Numbered from the stretch's first letter, positions 5,951-16,215 are shown. The stretch is DNA of 60,318 nt from Streptomyces albidus (ex Kaewkla and Franco 2022) (GCF_013870515.1 NZ_JACBXA010000009.1:1-60318); one strand, 5' to 3'. Program-made: numbers and translations. The notes: generated by a model from the letters alone, not told the origin.

Positions 5951-8051
5951 CGGCTCACCCCTGCTCGCGCGGGGACCACTGGATCGGGACCTTCCCGGAC
6001 GGCCCGAGCCCCGGCTCACCCCCGCTTGCGCGGGGACCACAAGGCGGAGGTGTGGCGCTGGCCCGTCTGTGACGGCTCACCCTCGCTCGCGCGAGGACCA
6101 CGACCGTGCGGCTGTCCTTCGCGGTGTCCGGCTCACCCCCGCTCGCGCGGGGACCACACGGCCAACTCGGAGAAGTGGAACGTGCGGGACGGCTCACCCC
6201 CGCTCGCGCGGGGACCACACCGGAATCTGTCCGCAGGCGCCTCTTCCTACCGGCTCACCCCCGCTCGCGCGGGGACCACGACGGCCGGCAGGTCAGCGTC
6301 GCCGTCGCCTACGGCTCACCCCCGCTCGCGCGGGGACCACTACCCATGCCCGTACAACCGTTGTGCCTTCAACGGCTCACTCCCGCTCGCGCGGGGACCA
6401 CCGAGGCACCATCAACCTGCGTCGCCTGCCGACCGGCTCACCCCCGCTCGCGCGGGGACCACGTCCTTCGCGGACTTCTCCGCCACGTCCGTCGCGGCTC
6501 ACCCCCGCTCGCGCGGGGACCACGAAGGCGAGGGCACCGAATCCAGCGTTTGCAGCGGCTCACCCCCGCTCGCGCGGGGACCACCGGCTGGAAGCCGCGG
6601 AGGAGTTGTGGAACAGCGGCTCACCCCCGCTCGCGCGGGGACCACCGTACGGGGCCATCGTCCGCGGATCCCACTCAAAGGCTCACCCCCGCTCGCGCGG
6701 GGACCACCCTCGCCGACCAACCCGCGGCCAACGCCGCAGCGGCTCACCCCCGCTCGCGCGGGGACCACTTCCACACGTGGTAGCCGATGCCTGGAGCGAA
6801 CGGCTCACCCCCGCTCGCGCGGGGACCACTTGCGCTACTGCACGGTCACCTCCACCCGTGGAGGCTCACCCCCGCTCGCGCGGGGACCACTTGCGCTACT
6901 GCACGGTCACCTCCACCCGTGGAGGCTCACCCCCGCTCGCGCGGGGACCACTAGACCGTGTTGATGATGAACGCGATCGGCTTCGGCTCACCCCCGCTCG
7001 CGCGGGGACCACCTCCGAGAGCTGATCCGTCGACACGGACGAGCCGGCTCACCCCCGCTCGCGCGGGGACCACGGCCACCGCGAGTGGCCAAAACCCGCG
7101 GCAACTGGCTCACCCCCGCTCGCGCGGGGACCGCACGCCAAAGCCCGCCGCATCCGCTACGAGTTCTACGGCTCACCCCCGCTCGCGCGGGGACCACGGC
7201 TGACCCATGCCGCCGAAGGCGCACGACCACGGCTCACCCCCGCTCGCGCGGGGACCACAGGATCCGCGCGACGTTGTCCGTACCGCGGTCCGGCTCACCC
7301 CCGCTCGCGCGGGGACCACAGGACAATGAAACGTGGAAGTTCCTGTCTCTCCGGCTCACCCCCGCTCGCGCGGGGACCACTGACGCAGCCACCGGAGAAC
7401 GACCTCCAGCTGCGGCTCACCCCCGCTCGCGCGGGGACCACTTCGCGGTGACCGCCGCGTCCGGCTTCCCGTCCGGCTCACCCCCGCTCGCGCGGGGACC
7501 ACGAGCTGGACGAACAGCGGGGGCCCCGTGGCTCCGGCTCACCCCCGCTCGCGCGGGGACCACCTGCACGTCCTGCCGTGGGTGGCCGGCCTCATCGGCT
7601 CACCCCCGCTCGCGCGGGGACCACTCGCCGCTGCCCACGCGGGCGCCAACTACCAGCGGCTCACCCCCGCTCGCGCGGGGACCACTCCATCGAGCTGGTG
7701 GCGGAAGCAGACCACGACGGCTCACCCCCGCTCGCGCGGGGACCACTTCCTGCCCGAGCGTCTGCCGCTTGATCTGCGCGGCTCACCCCCGCTCGCGCGG
7801 GGACCACGACAGCACACCCTTGTTGACGGCCTGCTTCGCCGGCTCACCCCCGCTCGCGCGGGGACCACTGTCCTGCCATCGAGAACAGGAAGGCTGACTA
7901 CGGCTCACCCCCGCTCGCGCGGGGACCACCCGAACGGCATGAGGTAGCTCTCGAAGCGGATCGGCTCACCCCCGCTCGCGCGGGGACCACCGTACTCCGA
8001 CGACGGTATCGACTCCGACCCGCGGCTCACCCCCGCTCGCGCGGGGACCAC
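5951..8051 (-). CRISPR. Type I-E CRISPR array 1: 35 repeats, 34 spacers
   Basis: Repeats recur every 61 bases with 32-33-base spacers. On the minus strand the 28-29-base repeat begins GTGGTCCCC, forms the stem CCCCGC/GCGGGG with loop GCGA, and ends GGTGAGCC(G). Degenerate repeats are at the left (5951, 6012, 6073), so the trailer is left and the leader right, next to cas3. Oddities: one 27-base spacer (6102-6128), a repeat with an apparent 2-base insertion (7106-7136), a T variant at 6373, and an exact repeat-spacer duplication (spacers 6830-6861 and 6891-6922). Crude count only; each repeat was placed by eye. Confidence 0.97.
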
Positions 8052-8247
8052 ACTTCTCGACCTGCACAGTTAGGGGCGCTTTGCCATTCCGTGATGTCTG
8101 CCCACGTTGAGCTTCACGATCTTGGGCAATTGAAACTTCCGTTCCCGAGTTTTGCGCTCTTCTTCTGTGATATGAGTTTTCGCCTGATTGATCCGATTGT
8201 CAGAGGTGTGTGCTCTGCTAGTTGGGCACTGTAGCTAGGGGGCAGGA
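8052..8247. promoter_or_regulatory. Leader of array 1 and divergent cas3 promoter region
   Basis: These 196 bases separate the youngest end of array 1 from the cas3 ATG and are clearly more AT-rich than their surroundings. Read on the minus strand, the last 40 bases before the first repeat contain ACGGAATGGCAAAGC (8078-8092) and GCAGGTCGAGAAGT (8052-8065). Both boxes recur at the same spacing before array 2 (17492-17532), so they are probably the conserved leader element used for transcription or spacer integration. The cas3 promoter must lie here on the plus strand; I see no convincing -35/-10 pair. Confidence 0.75.
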
Positions 8248-11184
8248 ATGAGTATCCGTGGTGTCGATTCTCGACTGTGGGGCAAGCAGGCGGGCTTAGA
8301 TCGCCCATATCCGCTGGTGTGTCACCTGTTGGACACCGGGGCGATAGCAGGGGCTTTGTGGGACGTGTGGTGGCACGGCGCCGCGGCTGCCAGAGCATCG
8401 ACGGAGACGGGGTTGCCAGCACGGGAGTTACGGCAGCTCGTGTGCTTCTGGGCAGGTCTCCACGACATGGGGAAGATCAGCCCTCCGTTCCAGGTGAAGG
8501 TGCCGGAGTTGCACCGCCAACTGCTGGACGGCGGTGGGAGGTACGGCCCTGACGTGGTCTCGGATGAAGCCCGGCGCCTGCATCATAGTGAAGCTACTCA
8601 CTGGATACTGCCCGAAATCCTTGCCGGGCTCGGCTACCCCGCGGGTGGCAGTGCCAGGAGGCACATCGGCCATCAAGTTGCGCAGATGCTCGGCGGTCAC
8701 CACGGCAAGTTCTGGGAGTCGATGCGGCGAGAGGCGCTCGTATCCCCCCGCGGGCACTGTCCAGCACTCGGTGTTGAGACTGGATGGGTTGAGCAGTGCC
8801 GGGCACATGTTGATGTCCTGCAGCATCTGACGGGGGCCGGAGCTCTCACGTCCCCGCTTTCTCCAGCCCTCGCGGTCGTCATTTCCGGCGTTGTTGTCGT
8901 TGCTGACTGGCTGGCAAGCCAGGAGGAGTTCATAGCGGCTCGACTGCCTCAGACGCAGTGGTCTGGGGACGTGGACGAGCTCTGCGCGCACTGGAAGCAA
9001 TCGGTGCACGATGCCCCGGACGTCGTCCGAGAGGCGGGCCTGGGCCGGGCGTTGGTGACTCCTGCCAGGGATTTCGTCGAGCGGTATGGCTTTGAGCCGA
9101 ACGCGTTGCAGGCCTCTCTGGCGCGGGAGTTGCCGCACCTCGTGTCCCAAGGCAAGGGGACGGGCCTGCTGTTGGTGACAGCTCCGGCAGGTGATGGGAA
9201 GACCGAGGCAGCCTTAGAGGCAGCGGCTGTGCTGGCAGGTTTCTCCGGTGCGACGGGAATTGGCTTCTCGCTGCCCACGATGGCGACTGCCGATGCCATG
9301 TATAAGCGGGTCGAGGCCTTTGCCCGTCAGGCTTTGCAGGGCGACGCCGCGCTCACGCGGGTCCACAGCATGGCGTGGCTGGCGAAGTCCGCGGGTGGGG
9401 ACGCGGCATCGCAGTCGTCTGAAGCTGGCAAGGTGCTTTCGGGGCAGACGGCCTCGGTTGAGGCCGCGCAGTGGCTCCACGGTGGGCGTCGCGGTCTGCT
9501 GGCGCCGCTGAGTGTCTTCACCATCGATCAAGGACTGTCAGCGGTTCTGCCCCTGCGCTACAACGCGCTCCGGATGTTGGCGCTCTCCGGGAAGGTCCTG
9601 GTCGTGGATGAGGCCCACGCCTACGGCCCTTGGATGCACGCCCTGTTGGTGAGGCTGCTGGAGTGGCTGGGCGCGCTCGGGGCTCCTGTGGTCATGCTGT
9701 CCGCCACCTTGACCGGACGTGTTGCGCGTTCGCTGATGGCGGCCTACGTGCGCGGCTCCGGCGCCGACGCGGGCGACGGCCCCGGAGCCGAGATGCCGCA
9801 GCTGCACTATCCGGGGTGGGTGTGGGTCGATGCCGGGGGAGAGGTCAGTCCTCCACGAGCGGTGCGCAGCGAACGTGAACACCTACTTCGATTCCAGGTC
9901 GAGCCGGTACGGCGGGACACGGAAGTCACGCATACACGACACAGGCTCTCAGTGATCAAACGACTGTTGGGGCCGGTCGTGGACGAAGGCGGCTGCGTGC
10001 TGATCTGCTGTACGACCGTCGCCGAGGCCCAGCGGACCTGGCACTTCATCGCCGAGTGGTTCGACGAGCTGGCCCCGCAGGACCGTGAGCTCCCAGAGCT
10101 GTTCCTGCTGCACTCGCGATTCCGTGCCGGAGACCGAGCGGTGCTTACGAAGCGCTGCGAAGGAACATTCGGTAAGCAGGGTCGTCGGCCGGTGACCGGA
10201 GCGGTCATGGTCGCCACACAGATCGTCGAGCAATCGCTCGACCTGGACTTCGACTTGGTGATCAGTGAGCTGGCCCCCGTGGCACAGCTTATTCAGAGAG
10301 CAGGACGCTGCCAGCGTCACCGGCTGCAACCCGACGTCCCCGATCCCCATCGAGATGTCCGGCCGGCCTGGCTGTCCCAGTCGTCGGTGCCGCCCACCGT
10401 CGAAGTCGTCGTGCTGGACCCTGTCGGTTCTGACGGTGTGTTCGACCGCCCCAGGGAATGGGGAGCGGTATACGACGAAGGGCTCCTGCTTCGCACGAGC
10501 GAGCTCCTCGCTGCCTTGGCGGTGCGGCCGCAGGAGGTACCAGCGGGTGTCCAAGGACTCGTGGATGCCGTGTACGCAGAGGACTTCACATCTGTCGCCG
10601 CGATGGACGAGACGGTGCAGAGGCGCTTGGCGTTGGCGGATGCCGAACGCTTGGCTGAGGAAGCTGCCGAAGAGCAACTGGCTGCGATGGTGCGCATTCC
10701 TTCCCCCGGCGACTTGGGGAAGGACCTGCATCCGCTGAGCGCCACCTCGGTGCCCGTCGACGAATCCCTGATCGCCACACGCCTCGGCGCTGATTCGGCG
10801 CGACTGGTCTGCGCTTACGAACAGCCCGACAAGGGCTGGACGCTTGATGAGGCAGGGGAGCTGCCGATCCCGGGGATAGCCGGCGGGACGGCGGATTCGC
10901 GATATCAGGCGCGGCTCGTCGCCGACTGTGTGATCCCGGTGCCGGGCAGCTGGGTGCGTGGGTGTGCCGAGTTGCTGCCCCAGCCACAAGCCTGGACGGA
11001 CAACGCCGTACTCCGCTCGTGGGCGTTGATGCCGATGCGGCGTGGTTCCGACGGAAGTTGGCGCGGCCTCCTGAGACCTGGAGAGGTCTCGTACGGCACA
11101 TGTGGCCTCGCTCCCTACGCCGAGTTCGGTGACGGCCGAGTCGGTGCCGCGTCTGCGGAAAGCGCCGAAGGAGCGCGTTCGTGA
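8248..11184 (+). CDS. cas3: CRISPR-associated helicase/nuclease Cas3 (type I-E)
   Basis: Cas3 is recruited by Cascade and nicks and degrades the target strand. The 978-residue protein has an N-terminal HD nuclease domain with LHDMGK (H72, D73), HSEATH at 113-118 and GGHHGKF at 149-155. The helicase part has Walker A APAGDGKT (312-319), DEAH (454-457), SAT (485-487), and the motif V/VI region VATQIVEQSLDLD and QRAGRCQRH. Length fits the family. GGCAGGA just upstream of the ATG is the ribosome site. All catalytic motifs are present, so interference should be functional. A 123-base gap separates it from cas8e. Confidence 0.97.
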   Translation: MSIRGVDSRLWGKQAGLDRPYPLVCHLLDTGAIAGALWDVWWHGAAAARASTETGLPARELRQLVCFWAGLHDMGKISPPFQVKVPELHRQLLDGGGRYGPDVVSDEARRLHHSEATHWILPEILAGLGYPAGGSARRHIGHQVAQMLGGHHGKFWESMRREALVSPRGHCPALGVETGWVEQCRAHVDVLQHLTGAGALTSPLSPALAVVISGVVVVADWLASQEEFIAARLPQTQWSGDVDELCAHWKQSVHDAPDVVREAGLGRALVTPARDFVERYGFEPNALQASLARELPHLVSQGKGTGLLLVTAPAGDGKTEAALEAAAVLAGFSGATGIGFSLPTMATADAMYKRVEAFARQALQGDAALTRVHSMAWLAKSAGGDAASQSSEAGKVLSGQTASVEAAQWLHGGRRGLLAPLSVFTIDQGLSAVLPLRYNALRMLALSGKVLVVDEAHAYGPWMHALLVRLLEWLGALGAPVVMLSATLTGRVARSLMAAYVRGSGADAGDGPGAEMPQLHYPGWVWVDAGGEVSPPRAVRSEREHLLRFQVEPVRRDTEVTHTRHRLSVIKRLLGPVVDEGGCVLICCTTVAEAQRTWHFIAEWFDELAPQDRELPELFLLHSRFRAGDRAVLTKRCEGTFGKQGRRPVTGAVMVATQIVEQSLDLDFDLVISELAPVAQLIQRAGRCQRHRLQPDVPDPHRDVRPAWLSQSSVPPTVEVVVLDPVGSDGVFDRPREWGAVYDEGLLLRTSELLAALAVRPQEVPAGVQGLVDAVYAEDFTSVAAMDETVQRRLALADAERLAEEAAEEQLAAMVRIPSPGDLGKDLHPLSATSVPVDESLIATRLGADSARLVCAYEQPDKGWTLDEAGELPIPGIAGGTADSRYQARLVADCVIPVPGSWVRGCAELLPQPQAWTDNAVLRSWALMPMRRGSDGSWRGLLRPGEVSYGTCGLAPYAEFGDGRVGAASAESAEGARS

Positions 11185-11307
11185 AACCCATCCGTGCGCA
11201 TCGGCCTTGAACTCCCGTTCTGTACCGCAGTGGGAGGCGAGACCAATCGTGCTCCTGCGTCGCTCGCGGACGTCCCAGCTCTATCTGTCGCAGAGGAAGG
11301 CGGAAAC

Positions 11308-12837
11308 ATGGACCATCAGGGGCACTACCCCCTCACGAGCAAGCCCTGGATCGGCGTGAGGTGGCGGTCTGATCAGCACGGCCAACCTGCTGTCGGTCTT
11401 CGGGACTTGCTCGTCCACTCTCACCGGATCGCCGGGTTGACTGTCGGTCCAACACCCGCGCTGTCGGCTCTCTATCGCATTCTGTACGCCCTCACGGCAC
11501 GGGTCACCGGGCTGGACGAAGCCAGGAAAGGCCGGGACGACTGGCTGGACCGGCGCAATGAAGTCCTTGATTCGGGCATCGAGGCTCAGCGTGTCGATGA
11601 CTATCTGAGTTCTCATGCCGAGTCGTTCGACCTTTTCGGCTCCCGACCCTTCCTGCAGGATCCGCGACTCGCTCAGGAATGTCCGAAGACCGCCGGGGTG
11701 AACAAGCTGCTGTTCGGACGTTCCGCCGGCAACAACCACTCCTGGTTCGGCCATCACAGGGACGAAGCCCCCCATGCGCCGAAAGCCTCGGAAGCCGCAC
11801 TGCATCTGCTGATGTGGCTGTACTACGGACCGTCAGGACGCTGCGGGACACGTATTGTCGAACAGACCAGCGCCGCGGACGTGTCCGCCGGACCTCTCCG
11901 TTCGAGCCTGTCTTTCCACCCCGAAGGCTCGTCACTTCTGCAGACCTTGCTGGCTGGCCTGGTACCTCCGGAGATCAGCGACAGGGCCGAGACCGACCTT
12001 TGCCCCTGGGAGCTCAACGAGCTGCCTGATCCCCTCTCCGCACCGGAGTCGGGCTCAGGCCCGTGTTCACGGCTCACCAGCGGCTGGCAGCATGCCGTGC
12101 TCCTGGTCCCGGATGCCGGCGGGGAGATGGTCACAGACGCTTACGTCACCTGGGCCCGCAGGAAGAAGCTGCCCCGAGCTGACGACGCCTATCTGATCTG
12201 GCAGACCAGCCAACAAGGCAACCTCTATCCCCGGCCTGCGGACTCCGGTCGTGCTCTTTGGCGGGACTTGGACGCGTTGCTCTTGACGAAGCCAACAGGG
12301 TCGACTCAACCCCACCGCCCGCCCGTTCTCGCCAGCACAGCGGAGCTGGAGGAAGTCCTCGACCAGCTCGCCGTCCGTGCTCTCGGCTTCGAGCAGGACG
12401 GAAAGACGAAGGACGTGCAGTACGTCTCCGCGACAACTCCTGCAGTACTCGGAGGCATTGAAGAACGAGAGCCGCACATCGCGCACAGCATCGGCGATCT
12501 CCGCAAAGCGGGTGAGAGCTACGGCGCGCGACTGACGTGGGCGACGAAGAAGGCATGGGCCGAGGTCACCGACACCAAGGCAGGTGACTGCGCTTGGGCA
12601 GACCAGGCGGCGGCTCTCTACTGGCCCGAGGCAGAGCGCTTCTTCTGGAGACGTCTGGAGGATCGCGACTTCGACGGAAGCTGGCGCGAATTCCGACAGC
12701 TGGCCGTGGACGTCTTCGAGCGAGTCACTCGAGCCGCCCCTCCCACATCGCGTGCCGTCCGAGCTGTGGAGAACGCCCGCTTGGAGATCTACGGCGGACG
12801 ACAGCGCAAGAAGCGCCCTACGCCACAACCCTCCTGA
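11308..12837 (+). CDS. cas8e: Cascade large subunit Cas8e (Cse1/CasA)
   Basis: Cas8e recognises the PAM and recruits Cas3. The 509-residue product from the ATG at 11308 (RBS GAGGAAGGCGG) begins with LTSKPWIGVRW and GLRDLLVHSHRI, the usual N-terminal pattern of Cse1 (WIPV/GLRELL). LYRILYALTARVTG and NHSWFGHH-type segments follow, and a C-terminal helical bundle ends the protein. An in-frame codon 114 bases upstream has no RBS. The gap after cas3 may hold a separate promoter for the Cascade genes, as in other I-E loci. Identification also rests on its invariant position before cse2. Confidence 0.93.
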   Translation: MDHQGHYPLTSKPWIGVRWRSDQHGQPAVGLRDLLVHSHRIAGLTVGPTPALSALYRILYALTARVTGLDEARKGRDDWLDRRNEVLDSGIEAQRVDDYLSSHAESFDLFGSRPFLQDPRLAQECPKTAGVNKLLFGRSAGNNHSWFGHHRDEAPHAPKASEAALHLLMWLYYGPSGRCGTRIVEQTSAADVSAGPLRSSLSFHPEGSSLLQTLLAGLVPPEISDRAETDLCPWELNELPDPLSAPESGSGPCSRLTSGWQHAVLLVPDAGGEMVTDAYVTWARRKKLPRADDAYLIWQTSQQGNLYPRPADSGRALWRDLDALLLTKPTGSTQPHRPPVLASTAELEEVLDQLAVRALGFEQDGKTKDVQYVSATTPAVLGGIEEREPHIAHSIGDLRKAGESYGARLTWATKKAWAEVTDTKAGDCAWADQAAALYWPEAERFFWRRLEDRDFDGSWREFRQLAVDVFERVTRAAPPTSRAVRAVENARLEIYGGRQRKKRPTPQPS

Positions 12838-12865
12838 ACGCCTTACCGACATGAACGGAGCACCC

Positions 12866-13522
12866 ATGACCGAGACACAAGCGCCGACCAGGGCTGCACC
12901 CGGAGCGGCACGCGAACCGTCCGACGCCTATAAGCGGGCCCAGAAGTTCGTCAGCCGAGTCCACGACTTGTGCGGCGATCCCGGTCGTCGTGCAGCGCTG
13001 CGCAGCGGCCTCGGCCGTCCTTTGGACCGCTGCTCCCGCATGCACGCGGTCATCGCAGGTTTTGTGCCGGAACGCCTCTCCGAGAGCAGCCAACGCGCGC
13101 ACTACTCGGTTGCCGCGATGATCGCTTCCTTGCCGCCTGCCGCGCGACGCAGTGCCACCGCAGAGCCGGCGGAGCATGCTGACGCCCCGCAGCGCAATTT
13201 CGGGCGTTGTCTCGCGGACGCCGTCGAGAGCGGTCGCGTCCGTGAGAGCGCCGCGGAAGCCCGTCTGAGTCTCCTAACCCGGCAAAGCGTGAGCGGTTTG
13301 CATCGCCACGTTCCTTCCTCGGTACGCCTGCTCACGTCCAGGCCCGACGACGTCGACTTCGCCCAGCTGCTGGTCGACCTGACCTATTGGGACCGCTACC
13401 CCAGGCGCATCGGGCGGACGTGGCTGCAGAGCTACTACCGCTCGCGAATGCGCGCAGATCAGCAGGCGGCGGAGGAAGCAGACGCACAGCTGCACCAGGG
13501 CCACGCAGACGAAGACCACTGA
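12866..13522 (+). CDS. casB: Cascade small subunit Cse2 (CasB)
   Basis: Cse2 forms the dimeric belly of Cascade and stabilises the R-loop. The product is 218 residues and helical, with FVSRVHDLCGDPGRRAALRSGLGR near the start and FAQLLVDLTYWDRYPRRIGRTW near the end, typical of Cse2. The start at 12866 has GGAG six bases upstream; an ATG 15 bases earlier is possible. It lies 28 bases after cas8e and 37 bases before cas7e. No defect is seen. Confidence 0.9.
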   Translation: MTETQAPTRAAPGAAREPSDAYKRAQKFVSRVHDLCGDPGRRAALRSGLGRPLDRCSRMHAVIAGFVPERLSESSQRAHYSVAAMIASLPPAARRSATAEPAEHADAPQRNFGRCLADAVESGRVRESAAEARLSLLTRQSVSGLHRHVPSSVRLLTSRPDDVDFAQLLVDLTYWDRYPRRIGRTWLQSYYRSRMRADQQAAEEADAQLHQGHADEDH

Positions 13523-13559
13523 CACCCGACACCGTCCCAACCCGACAGGAGAACCCTCC

Positions 13560-14735
13560 ATGACCCGCACTCCCGGCCGCTTCATCGAGGCGCACATCAT
13601 CCAGACCATCCCTTACGCCAACCTGAACCGCGACGACACCAACTCGGTGAAGACGGTGGAGTTCGGCGGCGTCAATCGCACGCGCATCAGCAGCCAGTCC
13701 TGGAAGCGGGTCATGCGGCTGCGTCTCCAGGAACAACTGGGGGAGCAGGCACTGCGAACCCGCCGCCTGGCCGAGCGCATCGAGCGCCATCTCATGGCTG
13801 AGCCTCACAGTTGGCCGAAGGACCTCGCGGCGCGAGCCGGTCGTCACGTCGTGGTCGCCAGCAGCGTCGGAGCCGAGCCCCCGAAGAACGGCGAAGACAG
13901 CAGCGCCTGGTCGAGCGCGGTGATGGTCTACGTGCCGGACACTGCAGTGGCACAACTCGCCGACTTGGCCGCCGAGCACCGCACGGCCCTGGAAGCCGCG
14001 AAAGACACCAAGACGCTCACGCAGAAGGACGCCCTGGTCCCCACCGACCGTGTGGATGAGGTGCTGCGCTCCCGCAACGGCGTGATCAACCTGTTCGGAC
14101 GGATGCTGGCCCAGGTCGAGGACGCCAAGGTGGACGGCGCGGTTCAGGTTGCCCACGCCTTCACCACCCATGGCACCGACACCGAGATCGACTACTTCAG
14201 CGCCGTCGACGACGTCACCGACGGCTGGGGCGACACCACCGGAAGCGCCCACATGGGACACGCTGAGCACAGCGCCGGCGTCCTCTACCGATACGTCGTC
14301 CTGGACGTGGCGGACCTGCTGAAGAACCTTGGCGGGGACACGGAAGCCGCCCGCCGCCTCGCCACCGGATTCCTCGACGCCGCCCTGCTCTCGATGCCTG
14401 CGGCGAAAAGGAACTCCACCGCCCCACACACCATTCCCGACATTGCCCATGTCTGCGTCCGCAGCGACCGCCCGGTCTCATACGCCTCCGCGTTCGAGCG
14501 ACCCGTGCGCGCTGACTCCGAGGGTGGCTACACCCGGCCGTCCATCGCGGCGCTGGAGGCGTACGCCGAAGCGGCAGGGAAGCTGCTCGGCAGCTCCAAC
14601 TCGCTGCACAGCGCACACGCCACCTTGGAAGCGAAGGATCTCGCCGGCGTGGGTCGCCGCGTGGATTCGTTCGAGGACCTCACCAGCGGCGCAGTCGAGG
14701 CAGCTCTGGGCACGGCACCGACGGAGTCCGCATGA
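13560..14735 (+). CDS. cas7e: Cascade backbone subunit Cas7e (CasC/Cse4)
   Basis: Six copies of Cas7 bind the crRNA along its spacer. The 391-residue protein starts with FIEAHIIQTIPYANLNRDDT and then FGGVNRTRISSQSWKR, the hallmark beginning of Cas7e. Later hallmark segments are SHMGHAEHSAGVLYRYVVLD and the YASAFERPV stretch. AGGAGA lies upstream of the ATG. The stop overlaps the cas5e start by four bases. Length is slightly above the E. coli protein, as usual in actinobacteria. Confidence 0.96.
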   Translation: MTRTPGRFIEAHIIQTIPYANLNRDDTNSVKTVEFGGVNRTRISSQSWKRVMRLRLQEQLGEQALRTRRLAERIERHLMAEPHSWPKDLAARAGRHVVVASSVGAEPPKNGEDSSAWSSAVMVYVPDTAVAQLADLAAEHRTALEAAKDTKTLTQKDALVPTDRVDEVLRSRNGVINLFGRMLAQVEDAKVDGAVQVAHAFTTHGTDTEIDYFSAVDDVTDGWGDTTGSAHMGHAEHSAGVLYRYVVLDVADLLKNLGGDTEAARRLATGFLDAALLSMPAAKRNSTAPHTIPDIAHVCVRSDRPVSYASAFERPVRADSEGGYTRPSIAALEAYAEAAGKLLGSSNSLHSAHATLEAKDLAGVGRRVDSFEDLTSGAVEAALGTAPTESA

Positions 14736-15568
14736 CGGCCACGACGGGGGCAACTCATGGCCTGCTGCTGCAACTTGCTGCGCCACTGCAGTCTTGGGGC
14801 GAGCGTTCCCGGTTCACGCACAAGCGGGACACGGCCGCAGCTCCGACTCGGTCAGGACTGATCGGCCTCATCTGCTCGGCATTGGGGCGTCGACGGGATG
14901 AGTCCATAGAGGACTTGGAACCGTTCGCGTTCACCGTACGAATCGATCGGCCGGGGACACAGGTAAGAGACCTGCACACCGTGGGTGGTGGCCTGCCGCG
15001 GCACCTCACCGTCGCGACGGCCGAAGGCAAGCGACGTACAGGCGAAACAGGCACGTTGCTCTCGCATCGCTACTACCTGCAGGACGCCGTGTTCACCGTC
15101 GCCGTGACGGCAGCGGACCAAGCATTGGTACAAGAATGCGCGGATGCCCTGCGGTGCCCTGTCTGGCCGCCCTACCTGGGGCGCCGTTCCTGCCCGCCGA
15201 GCGGACCCATGGTGCTTCTCGGCGCTGTTCCCGATCCGCTCCACCATCTACTGGAGCTGCCGCTCGCCCGTACCGCGCCGGCAAGCCAGCGGCGGACCCC
15301 GCAGGCGACAGTGCGAGTCGACTTCACCTCCGACGAGCCGCTCTCCCAACTGCTGACGGATACCGCAGTGGACAGGGCAGAGCAGATCGTCGGCGAGGCC
15401 CAGGACGACCCGGTCTCCTTCGCACCGCTGGACCGGCGCTACCGGACACGGCCGGTGCATCGCACGACCCTTCAACTGCCCGCACTGCTGTGCGGCGGCT
15501 ACGGAGTCGACTACCTCACAGCCCTCCACACCTACCTCGACCATGACAACCGCACGGAGGCGTCGTGA
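14732..15568 (+). CDS. cas5e: Cascade subunit Cas5e (CasD)
   Basis: Cas5e caps the 5' handle of the crRNA. The 278-residue protein has the conserved opening LLLQLAAPLQSWGERSRF, then PTRSGLIGLICSALGRRRDE, both diagnostic for Cas5 of type I-E. A C-terminal region YLGRRSCPPSGP matches the family pattern. Start and stop overlap the neighbouring genes by four bases (ATGA and GTGA), which ensures balanced production with Cas7e and Cas6e. Confidence 0.95.
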   Translation: MTATTGATHGLLLQLAAPLQSWGERSRFTHKRDTAAAPTRSGLIGLICSALGRRRDESIEDLEPFAFTVRIDRPGTQVRDLHTVGGGLPRHLTVATAEGKRRTGETGTLLSHRYYLQDAVFTVAVTAADQALVQECADALRCPVWPPYLGRRSCPPSGPMVLLGAVPDPLHHLLELPLARTAPASQRRTPQATVRVDFTSDEPLSQLLTDTAVDRAEQIVGEAQDDPVSFAPLDRRYRTRPVHRTTLQLPALLCGGYGVDYLTALHTYLDHDNRTEAS

Positions 15569-16215
15569 TTTCCAAGTCCTTGTGGGTCACGCAGATCCGC
15601 CCCGATACCCGACACAGCCGTGACGCCCGACGCGACGTCAGGAGTGCCGTCGGGCTGCACCATCGCGTCATGAGCCTGTTCCCCGACGATCTGGGCCCAA
15701 GTGCTCGGCAGCAGGCAGGGGTGCTGTTCCGCCTCGACGAAGGTCCCGACGGGCATTCGGTCCTGGTCCAGAGCACGGTGAAGCCGGACCCGACCCGGCT
15801 CGAGGACTCGTACGGTGTGGCACGCGCCAAGGAGCTCACCCCCCTCCTTGAGCAACTCCGCCCCAGAACAGCGGTGCGATACCGGATCACTGCTAACGCC
15901 ACTCGCAAGCTCGGCAAGAACACCGTCGCAGGGCGCCCGAAGCAGTTGGTGCCCCTGCATGGTCAAGATGCCGAGGAGTGGTGGCTCCGTCAGGCGGACC
16001 GCGCAGGACTAACCATTCGGACCGTGGCCAGCACCGCACTTCCGGACGCAGGTGGCGAGCGCCGTGACAAGCACACCGTCACCCACGCCCGTACCCGTTT
16101 CGATGGGCAAGCCCTCGTTCGCGACCCTGCTGCATTGGTTGAACACCTTGTTGCCGGCTTCGGGCGAGGTAAGTCGTACGGATGCGGTCTCCTGAGCATC
16201 GCACCCGCCCGGTGA
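15565..16215 (+). CDS. cas6e: crRNA endoribonuclease Cas6e (CasE/Cse3)
   Basis: Cas6e cuts the repeat hairpin to make crRNAs. The 216-residue protein opens with SLWVTQIRP and has GLHHRVMSLFP, where H32 or H33 corresponds to the family's catalytic histidine. The C-terminal glycine-rich loop GFGRGKSYGCGLLSIAP is the RNA-binding signature. It starts at GTG overlapping cas5e and its TGA overlaps the GTG of cas1. It is the only Cas6 in the window and must process both arrays, whose hairpin loops differ (GCGA against GCAG). Confidence 0.96.
   Translation: MISKSLWVTQIRPDTRHSRDARRDVRSAVGLHHRVMSLFPDDLGPSARQQAGVLFRLDEGPDGHSVLVQSTVKPDPTRLEDSYGVARAKELTPLLEQLRPRTAVRYRITANATRKLGKNTVAGRPKQLVPLHGQDAEEWWLRQADRAGLTIRTVASTALPDAGGERRDKHTVTHARTRFDGQALVRDPAALVEHLVAGFGRGKSYGCGLLSIAPAR

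Noticed and set aside
5741..7947. Long open frames through array 1 rich in PPLARGP and TPARAGTT repeats
   Set aside because: They are translations of the CRISPR repeats in both directions, with no start signals; the 61-base period explains them fully.
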